Below are positions 1 to 9,873 of a stretch of DNA of 64,000 nt, piece after piece. The first letter of the stretch is position 1, and the number at the start of each line of letters is the position of its first letter. Made by a program: the position numbers and the translations under genes. Source of the stretch: Xanthostigma xanthostigma (lineage: Eukaryota > Arthropoda > Insecta > Raphidioptera > Raphidiidae); the NCBI GenBank assembly GCA_963575645.1, contig OY754464.1, forward strand, positions 76,048,948 to 76,112,947. The letters are read 5' to 3'. The notes below the pieces were generated by a model, which did not search any database, had not been told where the DNA came from, and saw only the letters and a program-made list of their open reading frames with translations.

Positions 1-341
1 AACCATTTTAATTAGATTTTTTAAATGTGCCTTGCTTGGTGCAACTTACGCTATAGGATAGTTTTTATTAAATATTTTCTCTAAAATTGCGGTGTTTTCT
101 CAAAAAAACTGTTTTAGTAACATGCAACGACATCTGATAGAATTTCTCAAAGCTTATAGTTCAGAAACAAACAAAATAAACTTTTTTAGTACCAAGTAAC
201 GACATTTGATAGAATTCGCTTAAAGCTATCAGTTCAGAAACAAATCTGGTAGAATATTAGTTGAGACGCCGGACCACAAACGTAATACATTTTGCAGAAT
301 TATATCTATCGCACTCGGGTGAAACCGGGACGGACCGTTAG
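1..341 (+). mobile_element. Non-autonomous Helitron, family A, 3' part
   Basis: The right end reads GGGACGGACCGTTAG followed by T, a slightly mutated Helitron 3' end (usually CTAG|T). The body contains two partly repeated blocks (AACGACATCTGATAGAATT and AACGACATTTGATAGAATT). The same body occurs on the minus strand at about 37198-37400 and 49176-49580, which defines the family. The 5' end lies outside the window. No coding capacity is visible. Confidence 0.7.
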
Positions 342-495
342 TTATTATTATATAGCACGAAATAATAAAAATAATAATAATAATGCGTTTATCACCCGTT
401 TCTCGATTTTATGTCATAACAGACGCCATTCGCACCATTACTATTTTCCATCTATCACATTTTCCGTTATTTTCTACATTTTTAAACTTTTACTT

Positions 496-713
496 AATTA
501 ATAGCAATGGGCGAATGAAGGAATTTTATGACATTAGGATTAGGTAGGTTAATTTTGAGCATAGGAGTTTGACAGGTAATTAGCAATGGCCTTGAATAAG
601 GAACCATCTCGATATTTATTTGGAATTGTTGAGGGAAACTATGGAAAACCTCAACAAGATGGTCGGCACAGGAATTACCATTTCTCGGCGAGAGGCAGTG
701 GGAAAATGGACAT
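496..713 (-). mobile_element. tRNA-derived SINE, head-truncated
   Basis: Read on the minus strand this matches the body of the SINE at 50163-50460, from the 'CACTGCCTCTCGCCGAGAAA' segment to the end 'CATTCGCCCATTGCTATTAA'. The tRNA head with its A and B boxes is missing, so the copy is 5' truncated. No target-site duplication was found. Confidence 0.75.
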
Positions 714-967
714 TTCTGTAACGCAATGATCTTTTTCAATATTTTTCATAGCGCGATCCCCTTAGTATGAAAAAATATTATAGTGTATTTTTTATATTAC
801 AAATATCAAATCCGTACAACGTTTTTTTTTTACTTGTGAAAAATAACTCTAATAATTTAGAGTGATAATGATCCTGTTTAAATGTTGGAAGATTAAAAGA
901 TGAATCCTGGTGGCATAGGATTAATGAACTAAGCAAATACTGAAGTTTTTTTTATTGCATTTTATTG
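714..967. other. Unassigned AT-rich stretch
   Basis: Low-complexity AT-rich sequence between the reverse SINE and the hammerhead-like motif. I see no gene, TIR or tandem repeat in it. Confidence 0.4.
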
Positions 968-1004
968 TCTGACGTTTCGGAAAACTTTATGCCATCTTCG
1001 GAGA
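968..1004 (-). ncRNA. Hammerhead-like motif 1 (Penelope-type end)
   Basis: On the minus strand the order is CCGAAGA, U, a segment able to form a 2-bp closing stem, then GAAACGUC. Helix I pairs UCU with AGA directly flanking the core. The canonical core is CUGANGA...GAAA; here the second base is C instead of U, so activity is doubtful. Same architecture as the sites near 41064, 56600 and 57022. Penelope-like retroelements are known to carry such ribozymes. Confidence 0.5.
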
Positions 1005-1084
1005 ATCAATGCTGTCTGTTTTCTCAGTATTGTTGTTATGTAAAAAATAAATTAAAATATTTTTTTTTACTGAGACTTCGCTTG

Positions 1085-1125
1085 TAGAGGCTTTGCGACC
1101 CCTCAGGGGGTTGCGACCCACACTG
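1085..1125 (-). mobile_element. hAT-type terminus (solo end)
   Basis: Reading leftward from 1125 the sequence starts CAGTGTGGGTCGCAACCCCC and continues with a short inverted GAGGGGTCGC, typical of hAT ends. No partner end or TSD was found, so this is a relic. Confidence 0.45.
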
Positions 1126-1786
1126 CTGTAACGGAATAAAAAAGAAATAAAAACTTAGCATTATTATTGTTCTGTATATTTTGTCAGAACTTCTTTCCAA
1201 CCGTGGTGTGTAGTCACGTCACCTCTACCACAATATTTCATTTCACGTTGTAATACTTTATTGTACGCTCTAACTATGTTTTGTAAATGTCATGGGACTG
1301 CATTATAATATTTTATCCATCCCTGGAAGATACACACGAGCACGTACATATAACTACAACGCCGCAACGTGGTTACATAATGCAGTCTCGTCAATCCCGC
1401 CGTGAAACGCGACCCGACACCTCCACCACTCTAACCGACTTGCACTTTAAACTAGATTGTACGTAGCGTTAGAACAACAACGACGATCTACAACTACGCC
1501 ATATTGTGTTTTAGCGTTGTTTTAGCAACAACCATGAGCGAACGAGCTAGCTAGAGCAATTCAATGGCTTATCGTGCTCCAATAATTTTAAATAACCATT
1601 AACTTGTGACTTGTGTGCGCCAAAGATAAGCATCTGTGTATTATGTCAGCTCTTCTTACCTATGCAGTGTACAAGTTGACACAAAATGCATGAATACTTC
1701 TCGAAAAATGGAGGTTTCTCTATGTAACGGAATTTGTCACGAAATTGTACTATTAGTAACCCTGTATAAACAATGATACTTTGTAA
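1126..1786. other. Unassigned stretch
   Basis: No convincing coding region. Bases near 1700-1760 (CGAAATTGTACTATTAGTAA) recur inverted near 16400-16450, so at least that part is a dispersed repeat fragment; the rest is unexplained. Confidence 0.4.
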
Positions 1787-1846
1787 GCATTGGTAGGTCA
1801 GTGGTAGAATGCTGGCATACCATGCGGCCGGCCCGGGTTCGATTTT
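1787..1846 (+). pseudogene. tRNA-Gly-like pseudogene
   Basis: The 5' two-thirds matches a nuclear tRNA-Gly closely: A box GGTCAGTGGTAGAATGC and B box CCCGGGTTCGATT in the right spacing. The anticodon position reads ACC rather than GCC, and the 3' acceptor strand is lost, so this is a tRNA relic or SINE head rather than a working gene. Confidence 0.7.
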
Positions 1847-2183
1847 TAAGTATACCTATTTTATATAACATTTTAGGCTAATTTATCAGATTAATACTTG
1901 AGCTAAAAACAATATTTGCAGTAAACCTGCGAAGATTTTGTTGTCATTTTTTCCACTCGTCGAAATGCAATCGTATTATTTGCAACTAGAAGTTTCACTT
2001 CTGTAATGCGTTCTCGTAACACATTTTAAATTTTTTTAAATTGTAGCAATGGAAAATGTCGGAGCTTATCTATTTTCAGTATCATTACTGACAATATTCA
2101 TCGTACACTATTAAAAATACAAATTACTAATCTTGGAACCAATTTATTCGTTACAATAAAAACTTTCAATTCCCCAATCAACA

Positions 2184-2490
2184 GGTAAATTACTTAGTTG
2201 AAGAATAAATACACACTGCACTATACTCTTTGGTATTTTTGTTGAATATTTTGACGTTCACCCAAAAATCCGACCGATGGCGTTAGTGTAAACACCAAAA
2301 AAAGTTTCATTAAAATAACTATGTTTTATACTAAACCAATTGCACAAAAAACTTCCACTAACTTTAATTCACAAAAAGTCAATAAATAAATTCACAAGAG
2401 CAACTGTAGATATAATACTTCACGTTTATAGGTTAGGTATTGTGATCTATGTAGTGACCATTAGTATTTTATCAGACGAATAAATTATTT
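2184..2490 (+). repeat. Dispersed repeat D, partial copy
   Basis: Shares 'AATATTTTGACGTTCACCC', 'CCGACCGATGGCGTTAGTGT' and 'AGAGCAACTGTAGAT' in the same order with 29886-30530. Related sequence lies inverted at 47654-47863 and 48118-48315. Unclassified; no ORF. Confidence 0.65.
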
Positions 2491-2502
2491 TATTACAAGA
2501 AG

Positions 2503-3064
2503 TACAGGGTGACATATGGGAAACGGACGTTTTTCAAATGAATGTATAATCAGTTGTTTTTGATGAAAAAAATAATTTGTTTTAAGAAACGACAGATCAA
2601 TACCTACCATTTGATTTAATATAGGTAGTTAGGTATGAAAAATTATATCATTCAGGTGGCGGCCATTCTCTTGAATGCACACTTCAAGTCTGTGCTGAAA
2701 GTTATCCATAACTTTCGCTAACAGCTCTCGTTCAACCAAATGCACCTCTTCTGTAATGACATCGTTTAACTCCATTAATGTTTTCTGTTAATCTGAAACC
2801 TTTAATCCATCGCAGGATCGTATTACGGCTTGGAATTGCGCCATTCCGACCGTTTTTAAAAATGGCGACGAAAGATCCGCTGTGTTGCAATAACAGACTC
2901 ACCATTTCGTACGCGAACACTCGCTGCTGTATCGTCCACTGCTCCATTTTATCTAAAACGGTAGGTCACTTCGAAGCGAACGTTCTAAACCGCAACAATT
3001 TTCCACCACTAACAGCTGTGTACTAGTCATTCTAAAAACGTCCGTTTCCCACAGTCACCCTGTA
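2503..3064 (-). mobile_element. TA-flanked mariner-like deletion derivative
   Basis: The ends are inverted: CAGGGTGAC then AAACGGACGTTTTT on the left, AAAACGTCCGTTTCCC then GTCACCCTG on the right, flanked by TA on both sides. About 560 bp. It encloses a minus-strand fragment of a transposase N-terminus, so it is an internally deleted Tc1/mariner-superfamily copy. Confidence 0.8.
2732..2947 (-). pseudogene. Mariner-like transposase N-terminal fragment
   Basis: A 71-codon minus-strand frame begins MEQWTIQQRVFAYEM and continues to a segment with FKNGRNGAIPSRNTILRWIK, which has the look of the N-terminal helix-turn-helix region of a mariner-type transposase (first-helix 'RV...', then the '...TILRW...F' recognition helix). 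In the intact family this binds the terminal inverted repeats. The catalytic DDE/D domain is absent: the element ends shortly after, and the frame runs into unrelated residues after about residue 60. It lies inside the TA-flanked element 2503-3064. Assignment is by motif memory only. Confidence 0.6.
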
Positions 3065-3561
3065 TAACTATTCTCCATTATGCTACACTCTGTACCTTTC
3101 GTGGTTTTTTACGCGGTGAATGCGAACAATAACTTAACATGTTTAGTAATAATTGTGAATGAACCATATATGTATATACAAAAGACAAGATCAAACGTGG
3201 TACAATTATCCTGGCTTTCTTTTAAAAGTTTTATGCTTTGCTGAAATAGGTTGAGCAAAAATATAATGCCCACATAGCAATTTGAACTAACAGGTTTTCT
3301 TTGTACATATCACGAAAACGATTCAAAACCAAAGTTTGTTTTCAAAATCAGTTTTTAAATTAGTAAAATAAACATAGTTTAAATACAAATTCAGCATGTT
3401 CTTCCATAATATTAATGTTCAGTACAGATTTGTAAAAGCTCTCTTTTTTGAAAGCTTAATGTTCAACGATTTTTTACAGAAGTTTACAGGAGATATATAA
3501 TTTCATAAAGTTATACAGCGTAAAGAAAATGAATATGTTTTACGTTAACCGTTTTATTTTT
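3065..3561. other. Unassigned AT-rich stretch
   Basis: AT-rich sequence with no recognisable element ends or coding signal. Confidence 0.4.
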
Positions 3562-3835
3562 TAACCGACTTCAAAAAAGGAGGAGGTTCTATGTTCGTCT
3601 GTATAAATTTTGTTTTTTTTTATGTATGTTCACCGATTTCTCCGTCAATTATGGACAGATTTTCAAAATTTTTTTTTTATTTGAAAGAGTGCACTTCCGA
3701 GGTAGTCCCATCGGAACCAAGTCAGGATCTGATGGTGGATCCCGGAGAAATCGAGGGAAACTCTCAAATTTCAAACGCACGCATAATGTTTTTTTTATGT
3801 ATGTTCACCGATCTTTAGTGTCAGATTAACACTAA
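3562..3835 (+). repeat. 'ACCGACTTC' dispersed insect repeat
   Basis: Begins TTAACCGACTTCAAAAAAGG followed by AGGAGGTTCT, then two T-rich blocks each followed by ATGTATGTTCACCGAT. This opening is one I associate with a widespread repeat of lepidopteran and other insect genomes. Short open frames here are by-products of the repeat. Confidence 0.5.
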
Positions 3836-3848
3836 AAAGAGAAAAATA

Positions 3849-4062
3849 AAATATTTTTAACAAAAAAATTGAACCGACTTCAAAAAAGGCACTAAAAAGT
3901 AAAACATAATTGCGTATTGAAATGTTTTGGAGTCGGTGTCAGCCAAAATGAAATCTATTCCGAGAACTACACCGACTCCAAAACATTTCAATACGCAATT
4001 ATTTTTTACTTTTTAGTGCCTTTTTTGAAGTCGGTTCAATTTTTTTGTTAAAAATATTTTTT
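3849..4062. repeat. Foldback palindrome, about 214 bp
   Basis: The left arm (AAATATTTTTAACAAAAAAA then GAACCGACTTCAAAAAAGGC, ending TTTTGGAGTCGGTGT) is the reverse complement of the right arm (ACACCGACTCCAAAA ... GCCTTTTTTGAAGTCGGTTC). The arms are about 85-90 bp around a loop of about 35 bases. It abuts the ACCGACTTC repeat and shares its key word. Confidence 0.85.
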
Positions 4063-4576
4063 ATGTTTGATTATTTTTTTAAATTATAGACGGTACTCTT
4101 ATTTGAATAATATGGTCTTTTTTTATTTGAAATTTTTAATATTGGATATTAATAAATTAGATTTTTTTCATCGAAAAGAACTTTAATAGTAATTACACGC
4201 GTTAGAATAGTACGTCCATTGAAATGACCGTTAGAGCCGAAGGGGTTAAAATAAACGTACACATTGAAATAAAAATACTTCGGTCTAATTTCAGAGAATT
4301 GTAATTATATTGATAAACAAATTAAAACTTACACGGCAAACAAATCTAAAACAAGCAACGAACTGAACGACATATGAAATCGGTACGCATGGTTACTTTA
4401 TGCAAATTAAATTATCGTTATTATGTTTATAAATTAATAATTGAGTTAGTTTTGCTACTGCACTCTCTAGTGTATAGAACTATCTAATTTAATATAGTTA
4501 ATAAATTAGAGTTATTGCCGAAACACACTGGCTTACCAAACCGTAGTTACAAGATAAAATAGATGATGTAAAATTT
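4063..4576. other. Unassigned AT-rich stretch
   Basis: No gene, TIR or tandem repeat seen. Confidence 0.4.
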
Positions 4577-5359
4577 CGAGTAATATACAGGTGTCCCATT
4601 AAGAATGGGACATAGAACAACCGCAGATTCTCCAATTCAAAATAAAACGATTAAGCGAAATATGCTTAGATAAAATGTTACTCGCTCTACCAGTGGCGTA
4701 CGGCAGGAGTAAGTAATGCTTGTACCCCTTCTAAATGTTACGCCGCTGTCTAAATTTTAATTTTGACTATAATTTTAATTTTTTTGATATTTTCTAAGTC
4801 AATAATGTACACTTGTTAGTTTGTTGTAAAGTCATTGGTTTTCAAGATATTCGCAGTTAAAGATAGATAGACATGAACTTTTTATTTGTATTATTATTAA
4901 TAATAATCATTTTTACAATTTTGTCTTAAAAAAACTGCGAATATCTCGAAAACCAATGACTTTACAACAAAGTAACAAGTGTACATTATTGACTTAGAAA
5001 ATATCAAAAAAATTAAAATTATAGTCAAAATTAAAATTTAGACAGCGGCGTAACATTTAGAAGGGGTACAAGCATTACTTACTCCTACCGTACGCCACTG
5101 GTAGAGCGTACTGAACTAATTTTTTTTATTGTTAGGTGCATTTTATGATATTTAACAAGTGTGCCGATTTGAGTAAAATTATACGGTGTATTAAAAAAAT
5201 TATGGACATTAATAATTTTTTAGTTTTCAACTTCAACACCCCGTATTTCGGAAACGAGTAACATTTTATCTAAGCATATTTCGCTTAATCGTTTTATTTT
5301 GAATTGGAGAATCTGCGGTTGTTCTATGTCCCATTCTTAATGGGACACCCTGTATATGA
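4577..5359. repeat. Two-tier foldback element, about 780 bp
   Basis: The outer arms start TACAGGTGTCCCATTAAGAA and end in the complementary TTCTTAATGGGACACCCTGTA, each followed by about 100 matching bases. The inner arms continue with CCAGTGGCGTACGG...AAGTAATGC and the inverse ACTCCTACCGTACGCCACTG. The right arm carries about 145 extra bases (about 5108-5250) that the left arm lacks. TA lies at both outer ends, so a Tc1/mariner-type MITE origin is possible. Confidence 0.85.
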
Positions 5360-5530
5360 ATTTTTGTCCTATTGGTCCGATTTTATTAGAGCAACATATT
5401 TTAATCTTGGCTAAATAAATGGTGTCCCAACAAGAGCGCCGGATTTAAATTTGCCGCCATTTTGTTAATACGAGTTGTACGGTGATTTTTTTTTTGACAG
5501 TTGTCGCGTACAGACCACGCGATTTAAGAA

Positions 5531-6644
5531 TATGGAGAAGTATTCAAACGAACTACGTTTACCTAATTATTATAAAAAGCACATTAAAAATATAGTGAAA
5601 GTTTTGCGAAAACAGTTCGCCAATTACGTCAAGTTTTCGGCCGCAATTATGCGCCAAATGAATCGATAGTGATGCGTTTAATTACAAAATTTGAGACCAA
5701 ACTTACGCTGATGGATCAGAAGACCATTGTTCGTCGTCGTCCTTGTTGATCACTCGAAAATATAGCCACAGTAAGGGAATCTGTATTTCTTTGAAAATGC
5801 GGCTGGAAATGCGCTAACTGTTAATAGTGCAGTGCGGTATCGCGAAATGTTAACAGAGTTTTTGTGGCCCTATATTGGATCTAATCGATGTGGAGGACAC
5901 GTTTTTCCAACAAGACGGTGCGACCTGCCACACAGCTCGTGAAACAATGGTGTTACTGCAGACCAAGTTTCCAGGCCGTGTCATTTCTCGATTTAACGAT
6001 CAACATTGACCACCAAGATCGTGCGATCTAACGCCGATGGACTTTTGTCTTTGGGTCTATGTGAAGCCTGATACAATTGAACATCTTAAGAGTATTCGTC
6101 TCTGCAAATACCCATCCTTCATCTCAAATCTTTTCCCCTCGCCTACAAACGGTTCGCGCTCTCCCGACGCTATTTTTAAAGCTAGAGGGTTCTGGTAAAC
6201 GCCAAATGAAAGACAAAGAATCAGACTACAGATCCTTCAGGCGAATTTTTTGAAAAAAAATTCCTGAAAAAACTTACAACCTTTTGAAAAAAATAATAAG
6301 TTACGTAATATTTCACACGTAGGCGAAACTGTTTTTCAAAAAATTCGCCTGAAGGATCTGTAGTCTGATTCTTTGTCTTTCATTTGGCATTTACCAGAAC
6401 CCTCTAGCTTTAAAAATAGCGTCGGGAGAGCGCGAACCGTTTTTAGGCGAGTGGAAAAGATTTGTGATGAAGGGTGCAGGGGGTGTTTGCAGGGACGATT
6501 ACTCTTAAAGAGGAAATACGGCGCGTTATTGATGAAATACAGCCACATTTATGCGAAAAGGTTATTCAAAATTTCAACAAAAGAATAACCCTGTGCCAGA
6601 GGTTTCGTGGTGGCCATTTTCCAGATGTTGTATTTCACGTTTAA
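5531..6644 (+). pseudogene. Mariner-like transposase pseudogene
   Basis: The protein is recoverable only in pieces and across frames. Start: MEKYSNELR from 5532, then after a frameshift FGRNYAPNESIVMRLITKF, an N-terminal DNA-binding region. Middle: EDTFFQQDGATCHTAR followed by FPGRVISRF and a DLTPMDFCLW segment, which correspond to the second catalytic Asp block and the region of the third acidic residue in mariner-type transposases. The N-terminal catalytic block between them is deleted. The end lies beyond the foldback: LKEEIRRVIDEIQPHLCEKV then GGHFPDVVFHV and a stop at about 6644, a typical C-terminus. Multiple stops, frameshifts, a deletion and an insertion make it certainly dead. The family call rests on these motifs. 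Confidence 0.8.
6086..6510. repeat. Foldback element inside the mariner relic
   Basis: Arms of about 140-170 bp (left: CTCTCCCGACGCTATTTTTA, right: TAAAAATAGCGTCGGGAGAG) surround a centre of about 75 bp near 6255-6329. It interrupts the transposase between the DLTPMD block and the C-terminal block. CTTAAGAG-like sequence sits at both junctions, so the exact borders are uncertain. Confidence 0.8.
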
Positions 6645-6700
6645 TCGGAACTATTTTTCTTTATGTTGAATATTAGATATAAACATTGTTATTAACAATT

Positions 6701-7590
6701 AATAACAAAATGGCGGGCTTTAAAAAAAAAAACAACGAGAAAATCGTAATTTTGTCGTTGAAAATTGGTTAAAAAAAATAGAAATAATTTTTATAATTAA
6801 GTAATTCTAGTACCGGACGGAGCTAGTTGTGTAGAATACCCTGTGCAAAATTGAAAGCAATCGGTTGTATACAATTGTTTCAATCACCCGCGCCGCTTAC
6901 AAAAACGTAGTTTTGAGAAAAACGCGTTTAAAGTTTTGATTTCAGATTTATTACAAAAATATAAAAATGAATATTTACACTAATCAGCTATGCCTGGTGT
7001 ATAGTAAACCTTCCGTTTCTTCAAAGGCATCGTTTTCTGTTAATTTTTTTGCTCTACTCTGCGAAAGTATAAGGGTAACATGATAACAATTGAAAGGTAA
7101 GAGCAGGTAAGAGTCTTACCGTAAGACCGTTGCTGCTCTCGACTATATGCTATAGCTTAATATTTCGGTCTAAAATTTTCACAGTATTTTCTCAATATAT
7201 TATACTTACTAAAAATGTAAAAAAATAAATTCCATTTTCCGAAACCTGTCCTTAAATCGTGTATTTGCCACTTAGCCATGTGGCCACCGATGTGACGAGA
7301 AGTAGTTAAAGTAGTACACAGTTAGTAATAATGAACAAACGGCAGTGATGATAAAAGTTTGCATACGACACCACGTCTCAATTTCCATGCAAATTTATTC
7401 ATTGACAAGTACATGCATACGAGTAACTTACAGGACCGTATTCTGTAAAACTTTTTGCACATATCGCTACACTGCTAGCGGTATGTGTTCAATTATCGCT
7501 TCTATTACCACGTCTATATTATCTTGCTATTCGTGTATGTCGGGCAGAACTTTGTATATGATTTTAAATTAACTTCCGGATGAGGCAGTG
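6701..7590. other. Mostly unassigned stretch with one hairpin
   Basis: No coding signal. At 7458-7488, GCACATATCGCTACACTGCT is followed by AGCGGTATGTG, a decayed copy of the terminal hairpin seen at 15210-15238 and 22265-22293. The remainder is unexplained. Confidence 0.4.
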
Positions 7591-7738
7591 ACAAGAAATT
7601 TTTAACACAACTCACAATTAGATGACAATACGAGAAAATACTAAAATAATGAAGAAATTAATAAAAGAAATAACAAATTTTAATAAAAGCATATAATTTT
7701 CATTCTTACTTATTTACCGTTGTACGACATCTTGCAAT
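7591..7738 (+). repeat. tRNA-Ile-bearing repeat, 5' flank
   Basis: The block ATACGAGAAAATACTAAAAT ... ACTTATTTACCGTTGTACG recurs inverted just beyond the tRNA-Ile-like sequence at 23420-23485. It continues at 8297 after a 550-bp MITE insertion, so flank and tRNA belong to one repeat. Confidence 0.65.
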
Positions 7739-8288
7739 TAGTGATGTGTCGCTCCTGAGCGAGTCGTTCATAATGAACGACTCTTTTCTCGGAGCGGAGC
7801 GAGTCGCTCTTTTTTCTGTGAATGACTTACTCCGAGCGCCATTGCTCTGTACTGTTGCATTCGCACATTTACAGAATGCACACAGCACAGGGCACTAGTG
7901 AACTTTGCACGTACGAAGTTATCTTTGCTGAGTCATTTAATGTGAATGGCACACTGTAAGTGTAATAGTACTAAGCTTACAGTGACTTAAACCATTCACA
8001 TTGACGTCGTTGACAAATATTGTAACAATAAACATTATTATTGTTAAGCTTTTATTATACTTTATAGTTTATCCGAAATGCGAATAATATAAGATCAGAA
8101 TCATATGAAAATGAGCTGAATGTGTGTATTGTGCTGTGCAATGCTAATGACTCCTGAGCATGCATGATGACAGTTCACACCTCTGTAGTCTGCACTCTTG
8201 TGTAGTGCGTACTGTCTAGTGTAGCTCCTTTGAACGACTCGCTCTGAGCGACTCTTTTTAGATAAAGAGTCATGTGGACACATCACTA
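7739..8288 (+). mobile_element. hAT-type MITE 'AGTGATGTGTC', copy 1
   Basis: 550 bp with inverted ends TAGTGATGTGTC / GACACATCACTA, flanked by a perfect 8-bp duplication CTTGCAAT (7731-7738 and 8289-8296). An 8-bp TSD with short TIRs points to hAT. The ends are rich in inverted GAGCGACTC / GAGTCGCTC words, plausible subterminal transposase sites. No ORF. It sits inside the tRNA-Ile-bearing repeat. Confidence 0.9.
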
Positions 8289-8300
8289 CTTGCAATCATT

Positions 8301-8370
8301 GGCCGCAGCTCAGTTGATTAGAGCGTCGTGGTGACAACGCGAAGACCGGGTGTTCGTCTTCCATGGGCCG
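8301..8370 (+). pseudogene. tRNA-Ile-like pseudogene
   Basis: GGCCGCAGCTCAGTTGATTA followed by GAGCGTCGTGGTGACAACGC resembles a nuclear tRNA-Ile. The A box is good, the B box (GGGTGTTCGTCTT) is degraded, and the 3' GGGCC can still pair with the 5' GGCC. A sister copy lies inverted at 23420-23485 with the same flank, so this is a tRNA carried by a repeat. Confidence 0.65.
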
Positions 8371-9138
8371 ACGTCAAAGTGAATGATTTAAATCACCGAA
8401 GCTTAGTACTATTACACTTACAGTGTGTCATTCAACATTAAATGACAGCAAAGATAACTCCGTACGTGCAAAATTCACTAGTGCCTCTGTGGCCTGTGCT
8501 CTGCGAATGCAACAGTACAGAACAGCTCAGCACAGAGCAATGGCGCTCGGAGTGAGTCATTCACAAAAAAAGAGCGACTCGTTCAGTGGTGTTGTGCTAA
8601 TTTTTTTTTTTACCGGAACGCTCCCAAATTTGACGACGGGGGGGGGGGGGGGGGGTTGAAAAGAGGTAAAAAGCTGTAACTGAAATACCTACATTAACAT
8701 TATTTTTTTCATTGTTTGGAATTTTTCTATTTGTTGGCACATTGTTACAAATTTTTTCAATTGTTATGTCGATTTGAGAAAAAAAAAACAAATTACGTTA
8801 AAATCCTAAAGTAAGATTTATATTATTTTTTTCATTGTTTGGAATTTTTCTATTTGTTGGCACATTGTTACAAATTTTTTCAATTGTTATGTCGATTTGA
8901 GAAAAAAAAACAAATTACGTTAATAAAATCCTAAAGTAAGATTTACATTATTTTTTTCATTGTTTGGAATTCTCGTTATCAGAAATCATCTTTAGTTCCG
9001 GAACGCGTTCCTGTCCAAAAAGGAAGTACCGGAACGACGTTCCGGACCGTTCCGGCTCGACAACACCACTGGACTCGCTCCGCTCCGAGAAAGGAGTCGT
9101 TCATTATGAACGACTCGCTCAGGAGCGACACATCACTA
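8371..9138 (-). mobile_element. hAT-type MITE 'AGTGATGTGTC', copy 2 (truncated, interrupted)
   Basis: Matches copy 1 on the opposite strand from GACGTCAA to the terminal CACATCACTA. The other half is missing where it meets the tRNA-Ile relic. It is split at 8584-9071 by another hAT element. Confidence 0.85.
8584..9071. mobile_element. Nested hAT-type element, 488 bp
   Basis: Inverted ends CAGTGGTGTTG / CAACACCACTG, flanked by 8-bp duplications GACTCGTT (8576-8583) and GACTCGCT (9072-9079), one base diverged. It contains a 19-base G run near 8639-8657 and a tandem repeat of about 121 bp present a little over twice (about 8697-8970). GGAACG/CGTTCC words cluster at both ends. No ORF. Confidence 0.85.
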
Positions 9139-9311
9139 CTCGGATCTTATGTACTATAGGCGTTTAGACATGAAACTTGCTTTACCAGTTGTCTTCTTAA
9201 AAACGGTGAAATGAATCTCGGTGTAGTGCAATTTGCGAGATGATACAGAATAAGTAATTTTTCTTTGTCAGCTTGCATTTGAATGAATGAACTTTTTACT
9301 TCATTTTTAAA

Positions 9312-9873
9312 ATGCCCGCGGTGTGTAGACTTTGTCAGGAAGATGAGAAGTGTGGTGTGTATAATACATTGTTGTACCGTAATATATTATCATATGCGAG
9401 GAAAATGAATGCTGAAAAAAATATTTTCTCATCAGCAGCAGTCATCTCTGTAGACCAGGGGTCGGCAACCTTTTGAGACGGAAGAGCCAAAAGTTACAAT
9501 TTACAAAATTTCCCAGTTTTTTAAGAGTCACTAAACATTTTCGTTTCAATTTGCTTATATAGGTATAATATATATCCGAGGACGACACGTCGCGACGGGG
9601 GCGGTGCGGGTGAGACGCGAGTGGAAATGGCTCAGAGATAGACATGGTGCTTAATCATGGATCGATAGGACGATTTTTAAGGGTTTTTATAATAAAATAA
9701 TTATTTTTTGCGTATGGAACTGGAGAGCCGCAACTTTACATCAAAAGAGCCCTGCTGTAGACAAAGCTGTCATGAGACGCCTGGAAGATGTGAAACATAA
9801 AGGTTCCGCACAAATCTTATGGGATTTGGTTCTCGGTTTTATTGATCGAAAATGGTTTTATTTTATACTTTAA
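9312..9873 (+). pseudogene. Unrecognised 84-codon ORF split by a hAT element
   Basis: A frame opens with ATG at 9312 in the context AAAATGCC and reads MPAVCRLCQEDEKC..., with a CxxC pair plus a further Cys, then a basic stretch with YARKM. After exactly 48 codons it meets the hAT insertion at 9456. Removing that element together with one 8-bp TSD copy (307 bp, not a multiple of three) restores an open frame for 36 more codons and a stop at 9871-9873. The second part begins KAVMRRLEDVKHKG and then runs into the arm of foldback FB1. I do not recognise the family. It could be a captured exon fragment or part of an older transposon. Confidence 0.35.
9456..9754 (+). mobile_element. hAT-type MITE (CAGGGGTCGGCAACC)
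   Basis: 299 bp. The left end is CAGGGGTCGGCAACCTTTTG and the right end AGAGCCCTG, flanked by a perfect 8-bp duplication CTGTAGAC (9448-9455 and 9755-9762). The GGTCGGCAACC end is typical of hAT. A GC-richer centre lies near 9575-9640. No ORF. Confidence 0.92.

Larger units (their letters stand above)
5422..6700 (+). mobile_element. Degenerate mariner-like element split by a foldback
   Basis: The left end reads GGTGTCCCAACAAGAGCGCC, followed by AAATTTGCCGCCATTTTG. Near the right, ACAAAATGGCGGGCTTTAAA is the decayed inverse. In between lie transposase remains in several frames with a foldback insertion at about 6086-6510. Confidence 0.75.

Noticed and set aside
4691..5101. Inner CAGTGGCGTA...TACGCCACTG arms as a separate hAT insertion
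   Set aside because: The flanks continue as inverted and not direct repeats, so no TSD exists; treated as part of the foldback.
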